A DNA stretch of 59,410 nt from Comamonadaceae bacterium (GTDB lineage: Bacteria; Pseudomonadota; Gammaproteobacteria; Burkholderiales; Burkholderiaceae_C). The stretch is from the NCBI GenBank assembly GCA_027484105.1, contig JAIXUG010000009.1, positions 1 to 59,410 of the forward strand. Reading direction: 5' to 3'. Shown here in pieces: positions 43,166 through 52,444 of the stretch. The position numbers and the translations under genes were made by a program. Under the pieces are notes generated by a model. That model had not been told where the DNA came from. It did no database searches and saw nothing but the letters and a program-made list of their open reading frames with translations. Each line of letters begins with the position of its first letter. Position 1 is the stretch's first letter.

Positions 43166-44092
43166 TTATTCCTTCACTTCAAAACGAGCGACGGTCACTT
43201 GGGTGTGCGGCACCAGGTCAAAAGGTTGACCACGCAAGGTGACATTGACCACCTGTGCACGGCCCACCACCACCCGAACGGGCAAAGGGCTGTCAACGCG
43301 TTGAACATCCCCTTGTTTCAATGTGCCGCTCCAAATGACCGCATTTTGGTTGTTGCGAAGCTCCAGCCAGCTTTCGCCTTTGGCGCTGAAAACCCATTGC
43401 ACCGACCCCGGCGCTGACGGTGGGGCCGCGCTCGCACTTTTCGCGGCCGATTCGGCAGCTACCGCAGGCACATCGGCCGCAGGGCTTGGAACAGTGGCGG
43501 TGGGCGGTGTGGGGTAAGCCGTGGCTGGGGCGTTGGCGGTGCTGTCCGCAGGCACAGGCACAGGCGCAGGCGAAAGCGGCGGCTGCAGTTTCACCTCTTC
43601 GGTCAATTGCCCGGAAGACGACGGCTTGAAGAATGAAAAATGCCACCCATCCCAGATGGCCCATTGTGCGGGTGAAGGCATCCACACAAACGACAGCGTC
43701 AAGGCCAACAGCACAAAACCCAACCAGAAGACTTTGCCAGAAAAGACCTGCCCCCACGAAGTCCGGCGGCGGGAGCTTTCCATCAAGGAACCAGCGGGCA
43801 GGTTTGAAGTTTGAATCGGCGACATTTGGCCCGACAAGCTCGGCAAAAGCGCTAACACAGGACCAGGATCGGTATTGAGTTGCCTGCAGATGCTGGCAGC
43901 CAGTCCTCGGTAGAAAACAGGGCCTTTGCCCGGATCGAGTTCATCGGCCTCCAGTGCTTCCAACTGGCGAACCGGCACTTTCAGATGCACGGACAAAACC
44001 GCCAAATGGACCCCCGCTCTGGTCCGGGTTTGCCTCAACAACTGACCTGCTGTTGACGGGGTGCTGGGCTCGATCTCAGGGCTGCTTGTCAT
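43166..44092 (-). CDS. rodZ: RodZ-like cytoskeletal membrane protein
   Basis: Rod-shape protein that links MreB to the elongasome. The 308-residue protein has a cytoplasmic helix-turn-helix domain (about 15-80, [33 protein letters not shown]), one membrane segment (about 120-138), a periplasmic Pro/Ala-rich linker (about 165-225) and a C-terminal DUF4115 domain ([20 protein letters not shown]). ATG 44092 overlaps the rlmN 3' end by 17 bases. It sits in the conserved rlmN-rodZ-ispG order. The linker contains a tandem hexanucleotide repeat. Confidence 0.92.
   Translation of the reverse strand: MTSSPEIEPSTPSTAGQLLRQTRTRAGVHLAVLSVHLKVPVRQLEALEADELDPGKGPVFYRGLAASICRQLNTDPGPVLALLPSLSGQMSPIQTSNLPAGSLMESSRRRTSWGQVFSGKVFWLGFVLLALTLSFVWMPSPAQWAIWDGWHFSFFKPSSSGQLTEEVKLQPPLSPAPVPVPADSTANAPATAYPTPPTATVPSPAADVPAVAAESAAKSASAAPPSAPGSVQWVFSAKGESWLELRNNQNAVIWSGTLKQGDVQRVDSPLPVRVVVGRAQVVNVTLRGQPFDLVPHTQVTVARFEVKE
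43549..43572. repeat. tandem hexanucleotide repeat in rodZ linker
   Basis: Four copies of CAGGCR (two CAGGCA then two CAGGCG) in a row encode alternating Pro with Ala or Val in the periplasmic linker of RodZ. The unit is a multiple of three, so gain or loss of copies would keep the frame. Confidence 0.6.
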
Positions 44093-45236
44093 GCATTGCC
44101 TCCTGTGCAATCACCGGGGTGGACGGCACCAGACGGATGGTGCGCTGTTGGGCCATGCGGCTTTGGACCTGGGTGCGGTCTTTCACATCGCCCGCCAATT
44201 GACCGCAGGCGGCGTCGATGTCATCGCCCCGGGTTTTGCGCACCGTGGTCACCAAGCCTGCGTCCAGCAACTGCTTGGCAAAGGCTTGCACGCGAGCATG
44301 GGGCGAACGCAACAAGCCCGATGCGGGGAAGGGGTTGAACGGGATCAGGTTAAATTTGCAGCGCAGGCCCAAACGGGCGTATTTTTGCACCAGGTCAATC
44401 AACTGGCTGGTGTGCTCGGGCTGGTCATTGACGCCATCGAGCATGCAGTATTCAAAGGTGATGAAATCGCGCGGCGCATGGGCCAGGTAGCCCACGCAGG
44501 CCCGCATGAGTTCATCGAGTGGGTATTTGCGGTTGAGTGGCACCAGGTGGTCGCGCAGCGCATCGTTAGGGGCGTGCAGCGACACCGCCAGCGCCACCGG
44601 GCAATCCTGCGACAGCCGCTCGATCATGGGCACCACCCCCGAGGTCGACACCGTGACACGGCGACGCGACAGGCCATAGCCATGGTCATCGAGCATCGCG
44701 CGCAAGGCAGGCACCAATGCCGAATAGTTTTGCAGCGGCTCACCCATGCCCATCATCACCACGTTGGAGATGACACGCTCATCGGTCTTCAGGTGCTGGC
44801 GCAAAAAGTGCTCGGCAAACCACAGCTGAGCCATGATTTCCCCTGTGCTCAGGTTTCGGCTGAAACCCTGGTGACCCGTGGAACAAAAACGGCAACCCAC
44901 AGCGCAGCCGGCCTGGGATGAAATGCACAAAGTCCCCCGATCGTCTTCGGGAATGAACACCGTTTCGATGGCGTTGCCATCACCCACATTGAACAGCCAC
45001 TTGATGGTGCCGTCGGTGGAGATGTGCTGGCTGATCACGGGCAAGGCCGCGATGTGTGCATGAGATGGGAGCTTTTGGCGCAAAGACTTGGCCAAATCGC
45101 TCATGTGATCGAAATCAGAAGCGCCCCGCTGGTGGATCCAGCGGAACAACTGGGTGGCCCGAAAGCGCTTTTCGCCCAAACCGTCACAAAAAACGGCCAA
45201 ACCTTCCAGGTCAAATTCAAGAAGGTTGGCCGTCAT
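44076..45236 (-). CDS. rlmN: dual-specificity 23S rRNA/tRNA adenine C2-methyltransferase
   Basis: Radical-SAM enzyme that methylates C2 of A2503 in 23S rRNA and A37 in tRNAs. The 386-residue protein has the cluster motif CAVGCRFC (C111, C115, C118), GMGEPLQNY, and the methyl-carrying cysteine in [11 protein letters not shown] near residue 344. The N-terminal accessory domain ([17 protein letters not shown]) is also typical. It starts 33 bases after ndk and overlaps rodZ. Confidence 0.97.
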   Translation of the reverse strand: MTANLLEFDLEGLAVFCDGLGEKRFRATQLFRWIHQRGASDFDHMSDLAKSLRQKLPSHAHIAALPVISQHISTDGTIKWLFNVGDGNAIETVFIPEDDRGTLCISSQAGCAVGCRFCSTGHQGFSRNLSTGEIMAQLWFAEHFLRQHLKTDERVISNVVMMGMGEPLQNYSALVPALRAMLDDHGYGLSRRRVTVSTSGVVPMIERLSQDCPVALAVSLHAPNDALRDHLVPLNRKYPLDELMRACVGYLAHAPRDFITFEYCMLDGVNDQPEHTSQLIDLVQKYARLGLRCKFNLIPFNPFPASGLLRSPHARVQAFAKQLLDAGLVTTVRKTRGDDIDAACGQLAGDVKDRTQVQSRMAQQRTIRLVPSTPVIAQEAMHDKQP

Positions 45237-45269
45237 GGAGATGGGGGCAGCGCTGAAGCCGCGATGCGG

Positions 45270-45695
45270 TCAGCGTGCGTAAACGTTCATGCCGGGGAAG
45301 AAGAAGGCAACTTCAACGGCAGCGGTTTCGGGGGCGTCGGAGCCATGCACGGCGTTGGCGTCGATGCTGTCAGCGAAGTCAGCGCGGATGGTGCCAGGGG
45401 CGGCCTTCTTGGGGTCGGTGGCACCCATCAGGTCACGGTTCTTGGCAATGGCGTTCTCGCCTTGCAGGGCTTGGATCATGACAGGGCCAGAGACCATGAA
45501 GTCCACCAGATCCTTGAAGAAGGGGCGCTCTTTGTGCACAGCATAAAACTGCTCGGCTTCGCCGCGTGACAGGTGGGCCATTTTGGCGGCGACGACTTTC
45601 AGGCCAGCAGCTTCGAATCGGGCGTAGATCTGACCGATCACGTTCTTGGCGACGGCGTCGGGTTTGATGATGGAGAGGGTGCGTTCGATGGCCAT
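45270..45695 (-). CDS. ndk: nucleoside diphosphate kinase
   Basis: Transfers the gamma phosphate from ATP to other NDPs through a phosphohistidine. The 141-residue protein starts [15 protein letters not shown] and carries the active H117 in [10 protein letters not shown] 45695 is fixed by the family N-terminus. It is the first gene of the ndk-rlmN-rodZ-ispG-hisS-yfgM-bamB-der run and is preceded by a 153-base spacer after rluB, where its promoter should lie. Confidence 0.97.
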   Translation of the reverse strand: MAIERTLSIIKPDAVAKNVIGQIYARFEAAGLKVVAAKMAHLSRGEAEQFYAVHKERPFFKDLVDFMVSGPVMIQALQGENAIAKNRDLMGATDPKKAAPGTIRADFADSIDANAVHGSDAPETAAVEVAFFFPGMNVYAR

Positions 45696-45732
45696 GGTGT
45701 TTCCAGTTACAGAATAAAGATTTTCATGCATT

Positions 45733-45748
45733 TTTGCCCTACGGCAAA
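45733..45748 (-). other. hairpin in the ndk leader
   Basis: TTTGCC (45733-45738) and GGCAAA (45743-45748) form a perfect 6-bp stem with a 4-base loop, 38 bases upstream of the ndk ATG. The T run is on the wrong side for a minus-strand terminator. A TAGAAT -10-like box lies upstream, in 45755-45765, so the hairpin would be near the 5' end of the ndk mRNA. Confidence 0.35.
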
Positions 45749-45848
45749 GCCAGCTATTCTAACCTGAGCGAGGCCACCCCAAAGCCCAGGAAGACCTGCA
45801 AGGCCAGGGGGAATGAACCGCCGGCCCAATGCCCCGGCCGCACGGCTT

Positions 45849-47051
45849 TCATCGGCTGCGGCCAGCACCACCTCGCCCACCCCGCCCCGTTCCGCCCGGG
45901 GCTTTTTTCAAGCGGTTGAAGCTTTCTGCACCAATGTACCGGGCTTCGGGCTTGGGCGCATCGGACTTGGCGTGCAAGCCAGAGCCGCCAGGCGCTTGGT
46001 TGGGTTTGGCAGCGGGTTTGGCGCGGGGCACGGCCGAACCCGCCCTGCCCTGCCCACCGGTGCGGGGGCGACGGTCGTTGCGGTTGGTGCGTGCGGCAGA
46101 CTCAGAAACCGGCCTCGGGCGTTCGCTGGTCCCCGCTGCCCGCATCAGCGAACGGATGTCGGCTTCGTCCAACTCCAGCCAAGCACCACGGCGCAAGCCA
46201 TGCGGCAACACCATGGCGCCATAGCGGATGCGGATCAAACGGCTGACCGCATGGCCCACCGCTTCCATCATGCGGCGAACTTCGCGGTTACGGCCTTCCG
46301 AAATCGTCACGCGGTACCAGCAATTGGAGCCTTCACCGCCACCATCCTCGATCGAGCCAAACTGCGCCGGGCCATCGTCCAGCATCACGCCGTCCAGCAA
46401 TTTTTGCTTTTCTTCCTTGCTCAAGGCACCCAAGACACGCACGGCGTATTCGCGTTCCAGGCCAAAACGCGGGTGCATGAGCTTGTTGGCCAATTCGCCC
46501 GAACTGGTGAACAGCAGCAGACCTTCGGTGTTCAAGTCCAGGCGGCCCACCGATTGCCATTTGCCATGGTGCAGACGCGGCAATTGGCGAAACACCGAGG
46601 GGCGGTTTTGCGGGTCGTCGTGGCTGACGATTTCTCCGGCAGGCTTGTGGTAAGCGATCACGCGCGCAGGGGGCGGGTCGATGCGGATGCGGATCGGCTT
46701 GCCGTCCACCTTGATCTGATCGCCAAATTGAACCCGCTGGCCCACATGGGCCAGCTCGTTGTTCACGACGATGCGCCCCTCGGCAATGAGTTTTTCCATC
46801 TCCAGCCGCGACCCCATGCCCGCTTGCGCCAACACTTTGTGCAGTTTGGGGGAATCCGATTGCGGGGCCAACACGCGTTTGCCCAAGGCCTCGGTCAGTG
46901 CCTCGGCAGACCCTTCCTTGTCAAACTCGCCCGACACCACATCTTGCAGGGCGATGGGCTTGAATGTGTCGCTGATGGGTTGCGCGCGGGCAGCCGACTT
47001 GCGCTTGGCGTAAACACCCGGATTCGGGTCTTGGGAGGGGTGATCGTTCAT
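45849..47051 (-). CDS. rluB: 23S rRNA pseudouridine(2605) synthase, RluB type
   Basis: Pseudouridine synthase of the RsuA/RluB group, 400 residues. The N-terminal S4 RNA-binding domain is at about 68-115, the catalytic D172 is in [11 protein letters not shown], and [16 protein letters not shown] follows. A 100-residue C-terminal tail rich in Arg, Gly, Pro, Ala and Lys has no fold by appearance and may bind RNA. ATG 47051 overlaps the scpB stop by 4 bases. The scpA-scpB-rluB neighbourhood is common in bacteria; scpA is not in this window. RluB rather than RluE/RsuA by length and context. Confidence 0.92.
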   Translation of the reverse strand: MNDHPSQDPNPGVYAKRKSAARAQPISDTFKPIALQDVVSGEFDKEGSAEALTEALGKRVLAPQSDSPKLHKVLAQAGMGSRLEMEKLIAEGRIVVNNELAHVGQRVQFGDQIKVDGKPIRIRIDPPPARVIAYHKPAGEIVSHDDPQNRPSVFRQLPRLHHGKWQSVGRLDLNTEGLLLFTSSGELANKLMHPRFGLEREYAVRVLGALSKEEKQKLLDGVMLDDGPAQFGSIEDGGGEGSNCWYRVTISEGRNREVRRMMEAVGHAVSRLIRIRYGAMVLPHGLRRGAWLELDEADIRSLMRAAGTSERPRPVSESAARTNRNDRRPRTGGQGRAGSAVPRAKPAAKPNQAPGGSGLHAKSDAPKPEARYIGAESFNRLKKAPGGTGRGGRGGAGRSR

Positions 47052-47728
47052 GAATGGGGATTTCCGTCCCCATCGGGCAGGGACAAGTGAGGAGATTCAG
47101 CGGCATCGGCCACCGAAGCGTGAGCCGACGAGGGCTCGGTTGAAAGCTCCTCCAAAGACAAACTCGCCTGAAGCGGCTCGTCTTCCAGTGCATTGGCCAG
47201 CGCCGACATTTGGGGGTCTGATTGGGTCAAAAGAGGCAGTTGATCCAGAGAATCCAAACCCAGGTCGTCCAGAAACTGCCGTGTGGTTGCAAACAAACTG
47301 GGACGGCCCACGGTCTCGCGGTGACCAATCACCTCCACCCAGCCCCTGTCTTCCAGTTGCTTGATGATCTGAGTACCAATGGTCACACCGCGGATGTCCT
47401 CCATATCGCCTCGTGTGACCGGTTGCCGGTACGCGATGATGGCCAAGGTCTCCAGAACCGCGCGGGTGTATTTGGGGGGTTTTTCGGGGTGCAAACGGTC
47501 CAAGAAGCTGCGCAACTCAGGCCGGCTTTGAAAGCGCCAACCGCTGGCCACATGGATCAACTCCAAGCCCTTGGTGGCCCATTCCAATTCGAGCTCTTGC
47601 AACATCAGCTTCAGGGTGTCAGATCCCAGCTGGTCGTCAAAAAGCACCCGTAAATCGCGCATCGACAAAGGTTGACCCGCAGTAAGCAAGGCCGTTTCCA
47701 GGACACGCTTGGCTTGCGCCGTCATCAT
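47048..47728 (-). CDS. scpB: segregation and condensation protein B
   Basis: Winged-helix partner of ScpA in the SMC (condensin-like) chromosome-segregation complex, 226 residues. The conserved [18 protein letters not shown] and [29 protein letters not shown] segments define the two winged helices (about 1-160). The remaining tail is acidic and Ser-rich. ATG 47728 and the next codon ATG 47725 are both possible starts; neither has a strong ribosome-binding site. It overlaps rluB. Confidence 0.94.
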   Translation of the reverse strand: MMTAQAKRVLETALLTAGQPLSMRDLRVLFDDQLGSDTLKLMLQELELEWATKGLELIHVASGWRFQSRPELRSFLDRLHPEKPPKYTRAVLETLAIIAYRQPVTRGDMEDIRGVTIGTQIIKQLEDRGWVEVIGHRETVGRPSLFATTRQFLDDLGLDSLDQLPLLTQSDPQMSALANALEDEPLQASLSLEELSTEPSSAHASVADAAESPHLSLPDGDGNPHS

Positions 47729-47744
47729 GGTGTCGATCTTTCGG

Positions 47745-47763
47745 AAAAAAACGCCTCACGGCG
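47745..47763 (-). terminator. possible terminator between rluD and scpB
   Basis: A short 4-bp GC stem (47752-47755 with 47760-47763) with a 4-base loop is followed on the minus strand by seven T. The stem is short, so this may be a weak terminator after rluD, or chance. Confidence 0.35.
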
Positions 47764-47849
47764 AGGTTGGGGAGAGTCTGTCGTCAGGGAGTGCCGGTTT
47801 CAGCCAAGCGTTGGGCTGCTCAACACGGGGTCCGTGAGACATGCAGAGA

Positions 47850-48878
47850 TCAAAAATCTTGCTTCAGATTGTAGCGGAGGCCCAGAGGCTCCAGGGCATC
47901 GGACATGTCCTGCGGCCAAGGCGATCGGAGGTCAACCTCGATTCCCGTGATCGGGTGAACAAAAGCCAGGCGCCAGGCATGCAGGGCTTGGCGCTTGAGC
48001 CCGCCCCGCTCGGCCCCTCCATAAACCGAATCCCCCACCAAGGGGTGCCCCACATGCGCCATGTGCACCCTGATCTGGTGGGTGCGACCCGTGTGCAAGG
48101 TGCACTGAACCAGACAACAGCGCTCACCTTGCGCCAACAAGTCCAAGGTGGTGGAAGCCGTTTTGCCGGACTGGTGGGTCAAATTGACCACCGCCATGCG
48201 CAAACGGTTGGCGGGGTCACGGCCAATGGCGGCATCGACCAGGCGGCGCTCAGCGCCCGACCAGGCCTGATGCGCGATGGCCACATACTGACGGTGCACC
48301 TCACGTGCCGCAATTTGCGCCACCAAAGCGTCCATGGCCTGACGCGTTCTGGCCACCACCATCAATCCGCTGGTGTCCTTGTCCAACCGGTGAACAATGC
48401 CCGCGCGGGGCACCTCACAAGCTTTGGGGTCGAGGGCCAAAAGACCATTGAGCAAGGTGCCTCCCCAATGCCCTGGCGCAGGGTGCACCACCAAACCGGC
48501 GGGCTTGTTGATGACGCGCAAATGCGCATCTTCATAAACCACATCGATGGGCATCGCTTCTGGCACAAAGGCTTGCGATTGCGGCGTGGCCCGCAGCGTG
48601 ATCTGGATCTGATGCCCCAATCGCACTTTGGCCGACACCTTGGTGGTGACCCGCCCCTCCAGCAGGGCATCCCCTTGCTCGATCAATTGCTGCAAATAGC
48701 TGCGCGAAAACTCGGGGACCAGTTGCGCAAAAACCCGGTCAAGCCGTTGCCCATGCAAAGCAGCCGGAACCTCCAGCTGCCTGATTTCCTGGGCGTTTTC
48801 AAGCAGACGATCCGAATCGTCCAGGGCTTGGCTGGGATCGTCTGATTCGGGGTCGGTCGATATAATCAAAGTGTTCAA
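47850..48878 (-). CDS. rluD: 23S rRNA pseudouridine(1911/1915/1917) synthase, TTG start
   Basis: Makes three pseudouridines in helix 69 of 23S rRNA. The 342-residue protein has an S4 domain (about 43-95) and the catalytic D166 in VHRLDKDTSG. A variable acidic N-terminal extension (ESDDPSQALDDSD) precedes the S4 domain. The only in-frame start near the N-terminus is TTG 48878: an in-frame TGA lies four codons upstream and there is no ATG before the S4 domain. It diverges from bamD with about 18 bases between starts, the order seen in many betaproteobacteria. Confidence 0.93.
   Translation of the reverse strand: MNTLIISTDPESDDPSQALDDSDRLLENAQEIRQLEVPAALHGQRLDRVFAQLVPEFSRSYLQQLIEQGDALLEGRVTTKVSAKVRLGHQIQITLRATPQSQAFVPEAMPIDVVYEDAHLRVINKPAGLVVHPAPGHWGGTLLNGLLALDPKACEVPRAGIVHRLDKDTSGLMVVARTRQAMDALVAQIAAREVHRQYVAIAHQAWSGAERRLVDAAIGRDPANRLRMAVVNLTHQSGKTASTTLDLLAQGERCCLVQCTLHTGRTHQIRVHMAHVGHPLVGDSVYGGAERGGLKRQALHAWRLAFVHPITGIEVDLRSPWPQDMSDALEPLGLRYNLKQDF
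48861..48866 (+). promoter_or_regulatory. candidate -10 box of bamD
   Basis: Perfect TATAAT on the plus strand, inside codons 4-6 of the divergent rluD, 30 bases before the bamD ATG. No clear -35 at the proper distance. It would give a bamD leader of about 20-25 bases. Confidence 0.45.
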
Positions 48879-48896
48879 CTTTATTGGGTGTCACAG

Positions 48897-49703
48897 ATGC
48901 AACGACTCAGATTATCGATGGTTCCGAACTGCCTGGTACTGGCTGCGGGACTCATTCTGACGGGCTGCGCGAACAACCCCAAAGACCCGACCGTGGGCTG
49001 GACACCCGAAAAAATTTACAGCGAAGCGCGCGATGAAGTCAGCGCCGGTGCTTGGGACAAAGCCATTGGCTATTACGAAAAGCTCGAAGGCCGCGCCGCC
49101 GGCACCGTGCTGGCCCAGCAGGCCCAAATCGACAAGGCCTATGCCCAGTTCAAAACGGGCAACAAAATCCAGGCCTTGGCCACCCTGGACCGATTCATCC
49201 GTTTGCACCCCACCAGTCCGGCACTGGACTACGCGCTGTACCTCAAAGGACTGGTCAATTTCAATGAAAACCTCGGTCTTTTTTCCTTCATCACACGGCA
49301 AGATCTTTCAGAGCGCGATCAAAAAGCAGCCAAGGACTCCTATGAATCCTTTCTGGAGCTGATCACCCGCTTTCCGGACTCCAAATACAGCCCCGATGCC
49401 CGTCTGCGGATGACCCACGTGGTCAACTCCTTGGCCGCCTACGAGGTGCATGTGGCGCGTTATTACGCCAAACTGGGTGCGCACGTGGCCGCCATCAACC
49501 GCGCGCAACAAGCCATCTCGGACTATGAGGGTGTTCCTGCCGTCGAAGAGGCGCTGGCAATTTTGGTGAAATCCTACGACGCCATGGGCATGGCGGTCCT
49601 TCGCGATGACGCCTTGCGCGTCTTGCGCAAAAACTACCCGCAATCCGTTTACCTTCAGGGCAACGCCCCGCAAAAGTCTAAAAACCGCTGGCTTCCTTGG
49701 TGA
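48897..49703 (+). CDS. bamD: outer membrane protein assembly factor BamD
   Basis: Essential TPR lipoprotein of the BAM complex. From ATG 48897 it has 268 residues. The lipoprotein signal ends LILTGC with C24 acylated, followed by ANNPKDPT and five TPR units starting KIYSEARDEVSAGAWDKAIGYYEKLE. GTG 48888 and ATG 48918 are alternative starts. The C-terminus NRWLPW is near the conserved family end. The last 26 bases overlap the antisense 3' end of dinG. Function and name are supported by length, lipobox and the rluD neighbour. Confidence 0.95.
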   Translation: MQRLRLSMVPNCLVLAAGLILTGCANNPKDPTVGWTPEKIYSEARDEVSAGAWDKAIGYYEKLEGRAAGTVLAQQAQIDKAYAQFKTGNKIQALATLDRFIRLHPTSPALDYALYLKGLVNFNENLGLFSFITRQDLSERDQKAAKDSYESFLELITRFPDSKYSPDARLRMTHVVNSLAAYEVHVARYYAKLGAHVAAINRAQQAISDYEGVPAVEEALAILVKSYDAMGMAVLRDDALRVLRKNYPQSVYLQGNAPQKSKNRWLPW

Positions 49704-51807
49704 GCTGGCGCAAAGCGTCCAAAAAATCCGGGTGATGCTCGATTCGGCGCATCGGTGGCAAAGCCCTCATCAAACGCCGACCGTAGGACATGGCACTCAA
49801 TCGGGTGTCACACACCACCAAAATCCCCCTGTCTGATTCACTTCGGATCAAGCGTCCAGCGCCCTGCTTGAGCGACACCGCCGCCTCGGGCAAGGCGTGG
49901 TCTGCAAAGGCACTCTGGCCCTGCTGCGTCAAGCGCTGGCTGCGCGCCTCAAACAGCGGATCATCCGGGGGTGGAAACGGCAACTTGTCGATCACCACCA
50001 ACTGCAAAGCATCACCGGGCACATCAAAGCCTTCCCAAAAGGAAGCCGAAGCCACCAGCACACAGCCCGGTCGGCCATGGGGATCGCCCACGCCACCGCC
50101 CTCTCGAAAGCGCTCCATCAAACGGCGCTTGGGGCTTTGCCCTTGCACCAGCACTTCCACGCGGGCATCCGCCTGCGCCTGCAACTGCTCTCCAATGCTG
50201 CGCATCGAGAACAAGGTCGTGGTCAGCACCAAAGTTCTTCCACCCAAGATGGCCAAACTCTCCAACACCAAAGCCGCCACCTGCCGGGCATGATCGGGAT
50301 CACCCGGCCTTGGCAAATGCGGCGGCACATACACCGCCGCTTGCTGGGCATAGTCAAAAGGGCTGTTGACCTGCATGACCTCGGCCGAATCCAGACCGCA
50401 GGGCTGGGTGAACCAGCGCAAACTCGGCTCGTCCCCCAAAGTGGCCGAGGTGAAAATCCAGGCCCGTTGCCCCACTCCTGGCGAACCCGCGACCGGCGCG
50501 CCCCCCTCCTGCCGCACTGGCGCTGGGCCAAACTGCCCATGACCCTCCGGTCCGTCATCCAAGGCCGAGGGAATATGGTGACCGCCCTGGCCAGGCAAGG
50601 GGGCATCTGGCGCGCGCGTCAAGGCCTCAAAAGCCTGCGCGATGTCCAAGGGCGACTCCACCACACGCAGTTGCGCACTGACCTCTGCCCATCGCACCCC
50701 ATCGCCTTGGGGCTCGCCAGCAAACAAGGCCGCGCGTTGCAGCAATTCGCGGGTTCGCTCTGCCAGCCGCTGAAAATCAGGCGCGAGCTCACTGACCATG
50801 TCCAAACCGTTTTGCACATCCAGCAAGCACTGGGTGAGGGCCTGCAAACTTGCGCGCCATGCCTGCGGGTCAACATGGTCTGGCTGCTGTCCTGTCCAGC
50901 GCAAGCGCACGGCACCCCGGTGCTCCCCTGCCGACAAGCGCCAGTCGCGGGTGGCCTTTTCCAGGCTGCCACTCAAGGCCTGCCAATCGACAAGCCCCCG
51001 GGCCAGTTGCAATCCCGTGGCCAGCACATCGCGGACCAGCTCGTGCAGTTGCACGGTGGACAGTTGCTGCCCCAAAAAATGAACCCCGATTTCATTGAGC
51101 TGGTGGGCCTCGTCAAACACCGTGACGCGCACGGTGGGCAACAACTCGGCCACACCCGACTCGCGCACCGACAGGTCGGCAAAGAACAAATGGTGGTTGA
51201 TGACCACCACATCCGAGGCCATGGCTTCTTTGCGCGCCAAATTGACATGGCAAGCGCGATAACTGGGACACGACGAGCCCAGGCAATTGTCACGGGTCGA
51301 GGTCACCAGCTGCCACAAAGACGAGCGCTCATCCAAGCCGGTCAACTCGGCCATGTCGCCGCTGCGTGTGGACTGGGCCCAGGCTTCAATCTTGGCCAAG
51401 GCTTTTTGTGAACTCGGGTGCGACAGCTCGTGGCTGTGCCGGGCTTGCCCCATGCGGTGCAGGCAAAGGTAATTGGACCGCCCCTTGAGCAAAGCCACCC
51501 GAATGGGCAAACCCAACGCATCGATCAGGCGCGGGATGTCGCGTGAAAACAATTGGTCCTGCAAGGCTTTGGTGGCGGTGGACACCAAAGCGCGCTGCCC
51601 ACTCAGCAAGACCGGCACCAGATAGGCATAGGTTTTGCCCGTCCCCGTCCCCGCCTCCACCACCAACTGCCCACCCGCCTGAACCGTGCGGCTGACCGCC
51701 ATGGCCATCTCATGCTGTCCCTGCCGGGGCTGAAAACCGGGCACCGCACGCGCCAGCACCCCCTGGCTCGACAAAGCTTCGGCAACCCGTTGATCCAGAA
51801 GATTCAA
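49678..51807 (-). CDS. dinG: DinG-family ATP-dependent DNA helicase, TTG start
   Basis: XPD-like 5'-3' helicase of 709 residues. Walker A EAGTGTGKT is at about 51-59, the DEAH box in VFDEAH at 232-235. Four cysteines, C115 and C175-C180-C186 (DNCLGSSCPSYRAC), match the [4Fe-4S] pattern of E. coli DinG. A C-terminal QGAGRLIRSESDRG motif is helicase motif VI. The start is TTG 51807, 5 bases after AAGGAG and overlapping the TGA of the small upstream gene; a GTG at 51828 is the alternative. A Gly/Pro-rich insertion (about 397-447) has no counterpart in E. coli DinG. Confidence 0.93.
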   Translation of the reverse strand: MNLLDQRVAEALSSQGVLARAVPGFQPRQGQHEMAMAVSRTVQAGGQLVVEAGTGTGKTYAYLVPVLLSGQRALVSTATKALQDQLFSRDIPRLIDALGLPIRVALLKGRSNYLCLHRMGQARHSHELSHPSSQKALAKIEAWAQSTRSGDMAELTGLDERSSLWQLVTSTRDNCLGSSCPSYRACHVNLARKEAMASDVVVINHHLFFADLSVRESGVAELLPTVRVTVFDEAHQLNEIGVHFLGQQLSTVQLHELVRDVLATGLQLARGLVDWQALSGSLEKATRDWRLSAGEHRGAVRLRWTGQQPDHVDPQAWRASLQALTQCLLDVQNGLDMVSELAPDFQRLAERTRELLQRAALFAGEPQGDGVRWAEVSAQLRVVESPLDIAQAFEALTRAPDAPLPGQGGHHIPSALDDGPEGHGQFGPAPVRQEGGAPVAGSPGVGQRAWIFTSATLGDEPSLRWFTQPCGLDSAEVMQVNSPFDYAQQAAVYVPPHLPRPGDPDHARQVAALVLESLAILGGRTLVLTTTLFSMRSIGEQLQAQADARVEVLVQGQSPKRRLMERFREGGGVGDPHGRPGCVLVASASFWEGFDVPGDALQLVVIDKLPFPPPDDPLFEARSQRLTQQGQSAFADHALPEAAVSLKQGAGRLIRSESDRGILVVCDTRLSAMSYGRRLMRALPPMRRIEHHPDFLDALRQLTKEASGF

Positions 51808-52043
51808 GCAGGCTCCTTGGGCGCCCACTGCAACTGCAGCCAGGCAATCTGATCGCGCAGGGCCAGCCGTTTCTTTTTCATGCGCCGCAGGCTCAATTCA
51901 TCCACACCGTGGTCGGTGGCAGCCTGGTCAATCAGGGCGTCCAGTTCGGCGTGCTGGATTTGACACTCCAACAAACGCTGCTGATGGGCCTGCAACTCCA
52001 GCATGTGCGCCGCAGGCCACACAGGGGGTGGGGTCTGGCTCAT
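51804..52043 (-). CDS. YdcH-like DUF465 small protein
   Basis: 79-residue protein, almost all one helical region with heptad-like leucines (MLELQAHQQRLLECQIQHAELDALIDQA), ending in ELSLRRMKKKRLALRDQIAWLQ. This matches the DUF465 (YdcH) family; function unknown. ATG 52043 overlaps the stop of the exported-protein gene upstream, and its stop overlaps the dinG TTG, so it links the two in translation. Confidence 0.85.
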   Translation of the reverse strand: MSQTPPPVWPAAHMLELQAHQQRLLECQIQHAELDALIDQAATDHGVDELSLRRMKKKRLALRDQIAWLQLQWAPKEPA

Positions 52044-52444
52044 GGTTTGTCCCGGCTGTCAGGCTGTTTGCCTTGCAAGCGCTTTTCTCTTTGCTCGGTT
52101 CGCCACTGGCGCTCTTGTGCATTGAGCACCAACTCCTGTTGATCCAAAGGCACCAGGGCCTGCCTGCGAACCCGGCGCGCTTCGATCAGGCAGGCATTCA
52201 CCGCAAACTTTTGCCAGCAAGCGAGCTGTTGAGCTTGGTCAGCCCGAACGATGGCATCGCGCTGCAGTGCCAGCGCCAGCCTTTGCTGGGCGATGAAAGC
52301 CGGCACCTGAAGATCTTTAAAAGCTGGAGCCGACTCGGAGGGCGCGGGCACCTCCGACGGAGCCGGACTTTGCGCATAAGCCACCCCCAGGAGCCCCCCA
52401 ACCATCCAGGCGAACACGGCCAGAGGGGCAAAGCGGTGCATCAT
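52040..52444 (-). CDS. exported protein of unknown function
   Basis: 134-residue protein with a signal peptide (FAPLAVFAWMVGGLLGVAYA, cut near residue 24 before QSPAP), then a Pro/Ser/Glu-rich spacer and a helical, charged region with two cysteines in CWQKFAVNACLIEARRVRRQAL. This resembles short periplasmic or membrane-exterior helices; I recognise no family. The C-terminus QGKQPDSRDKP is hydrophilic. ATG 52444 overlaps the zapE stop and its own stop overlaps the ydcH-like gene, so it is in the zapE-ydcH-dinG operon. Confidence 0.8.
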   Translation of the reverse strand: MMHRFAPLAVFAWMVGGLLGVAYAQSPAPSEVPAPSESAPAFKDLQVPAFIAQQRLALALQRDAIVRADQAQQLACWQKFAVNACLIEARRVRRQALVPLDQQELVLNAQERQWRTEQREKRLQGKQPDSRDKP

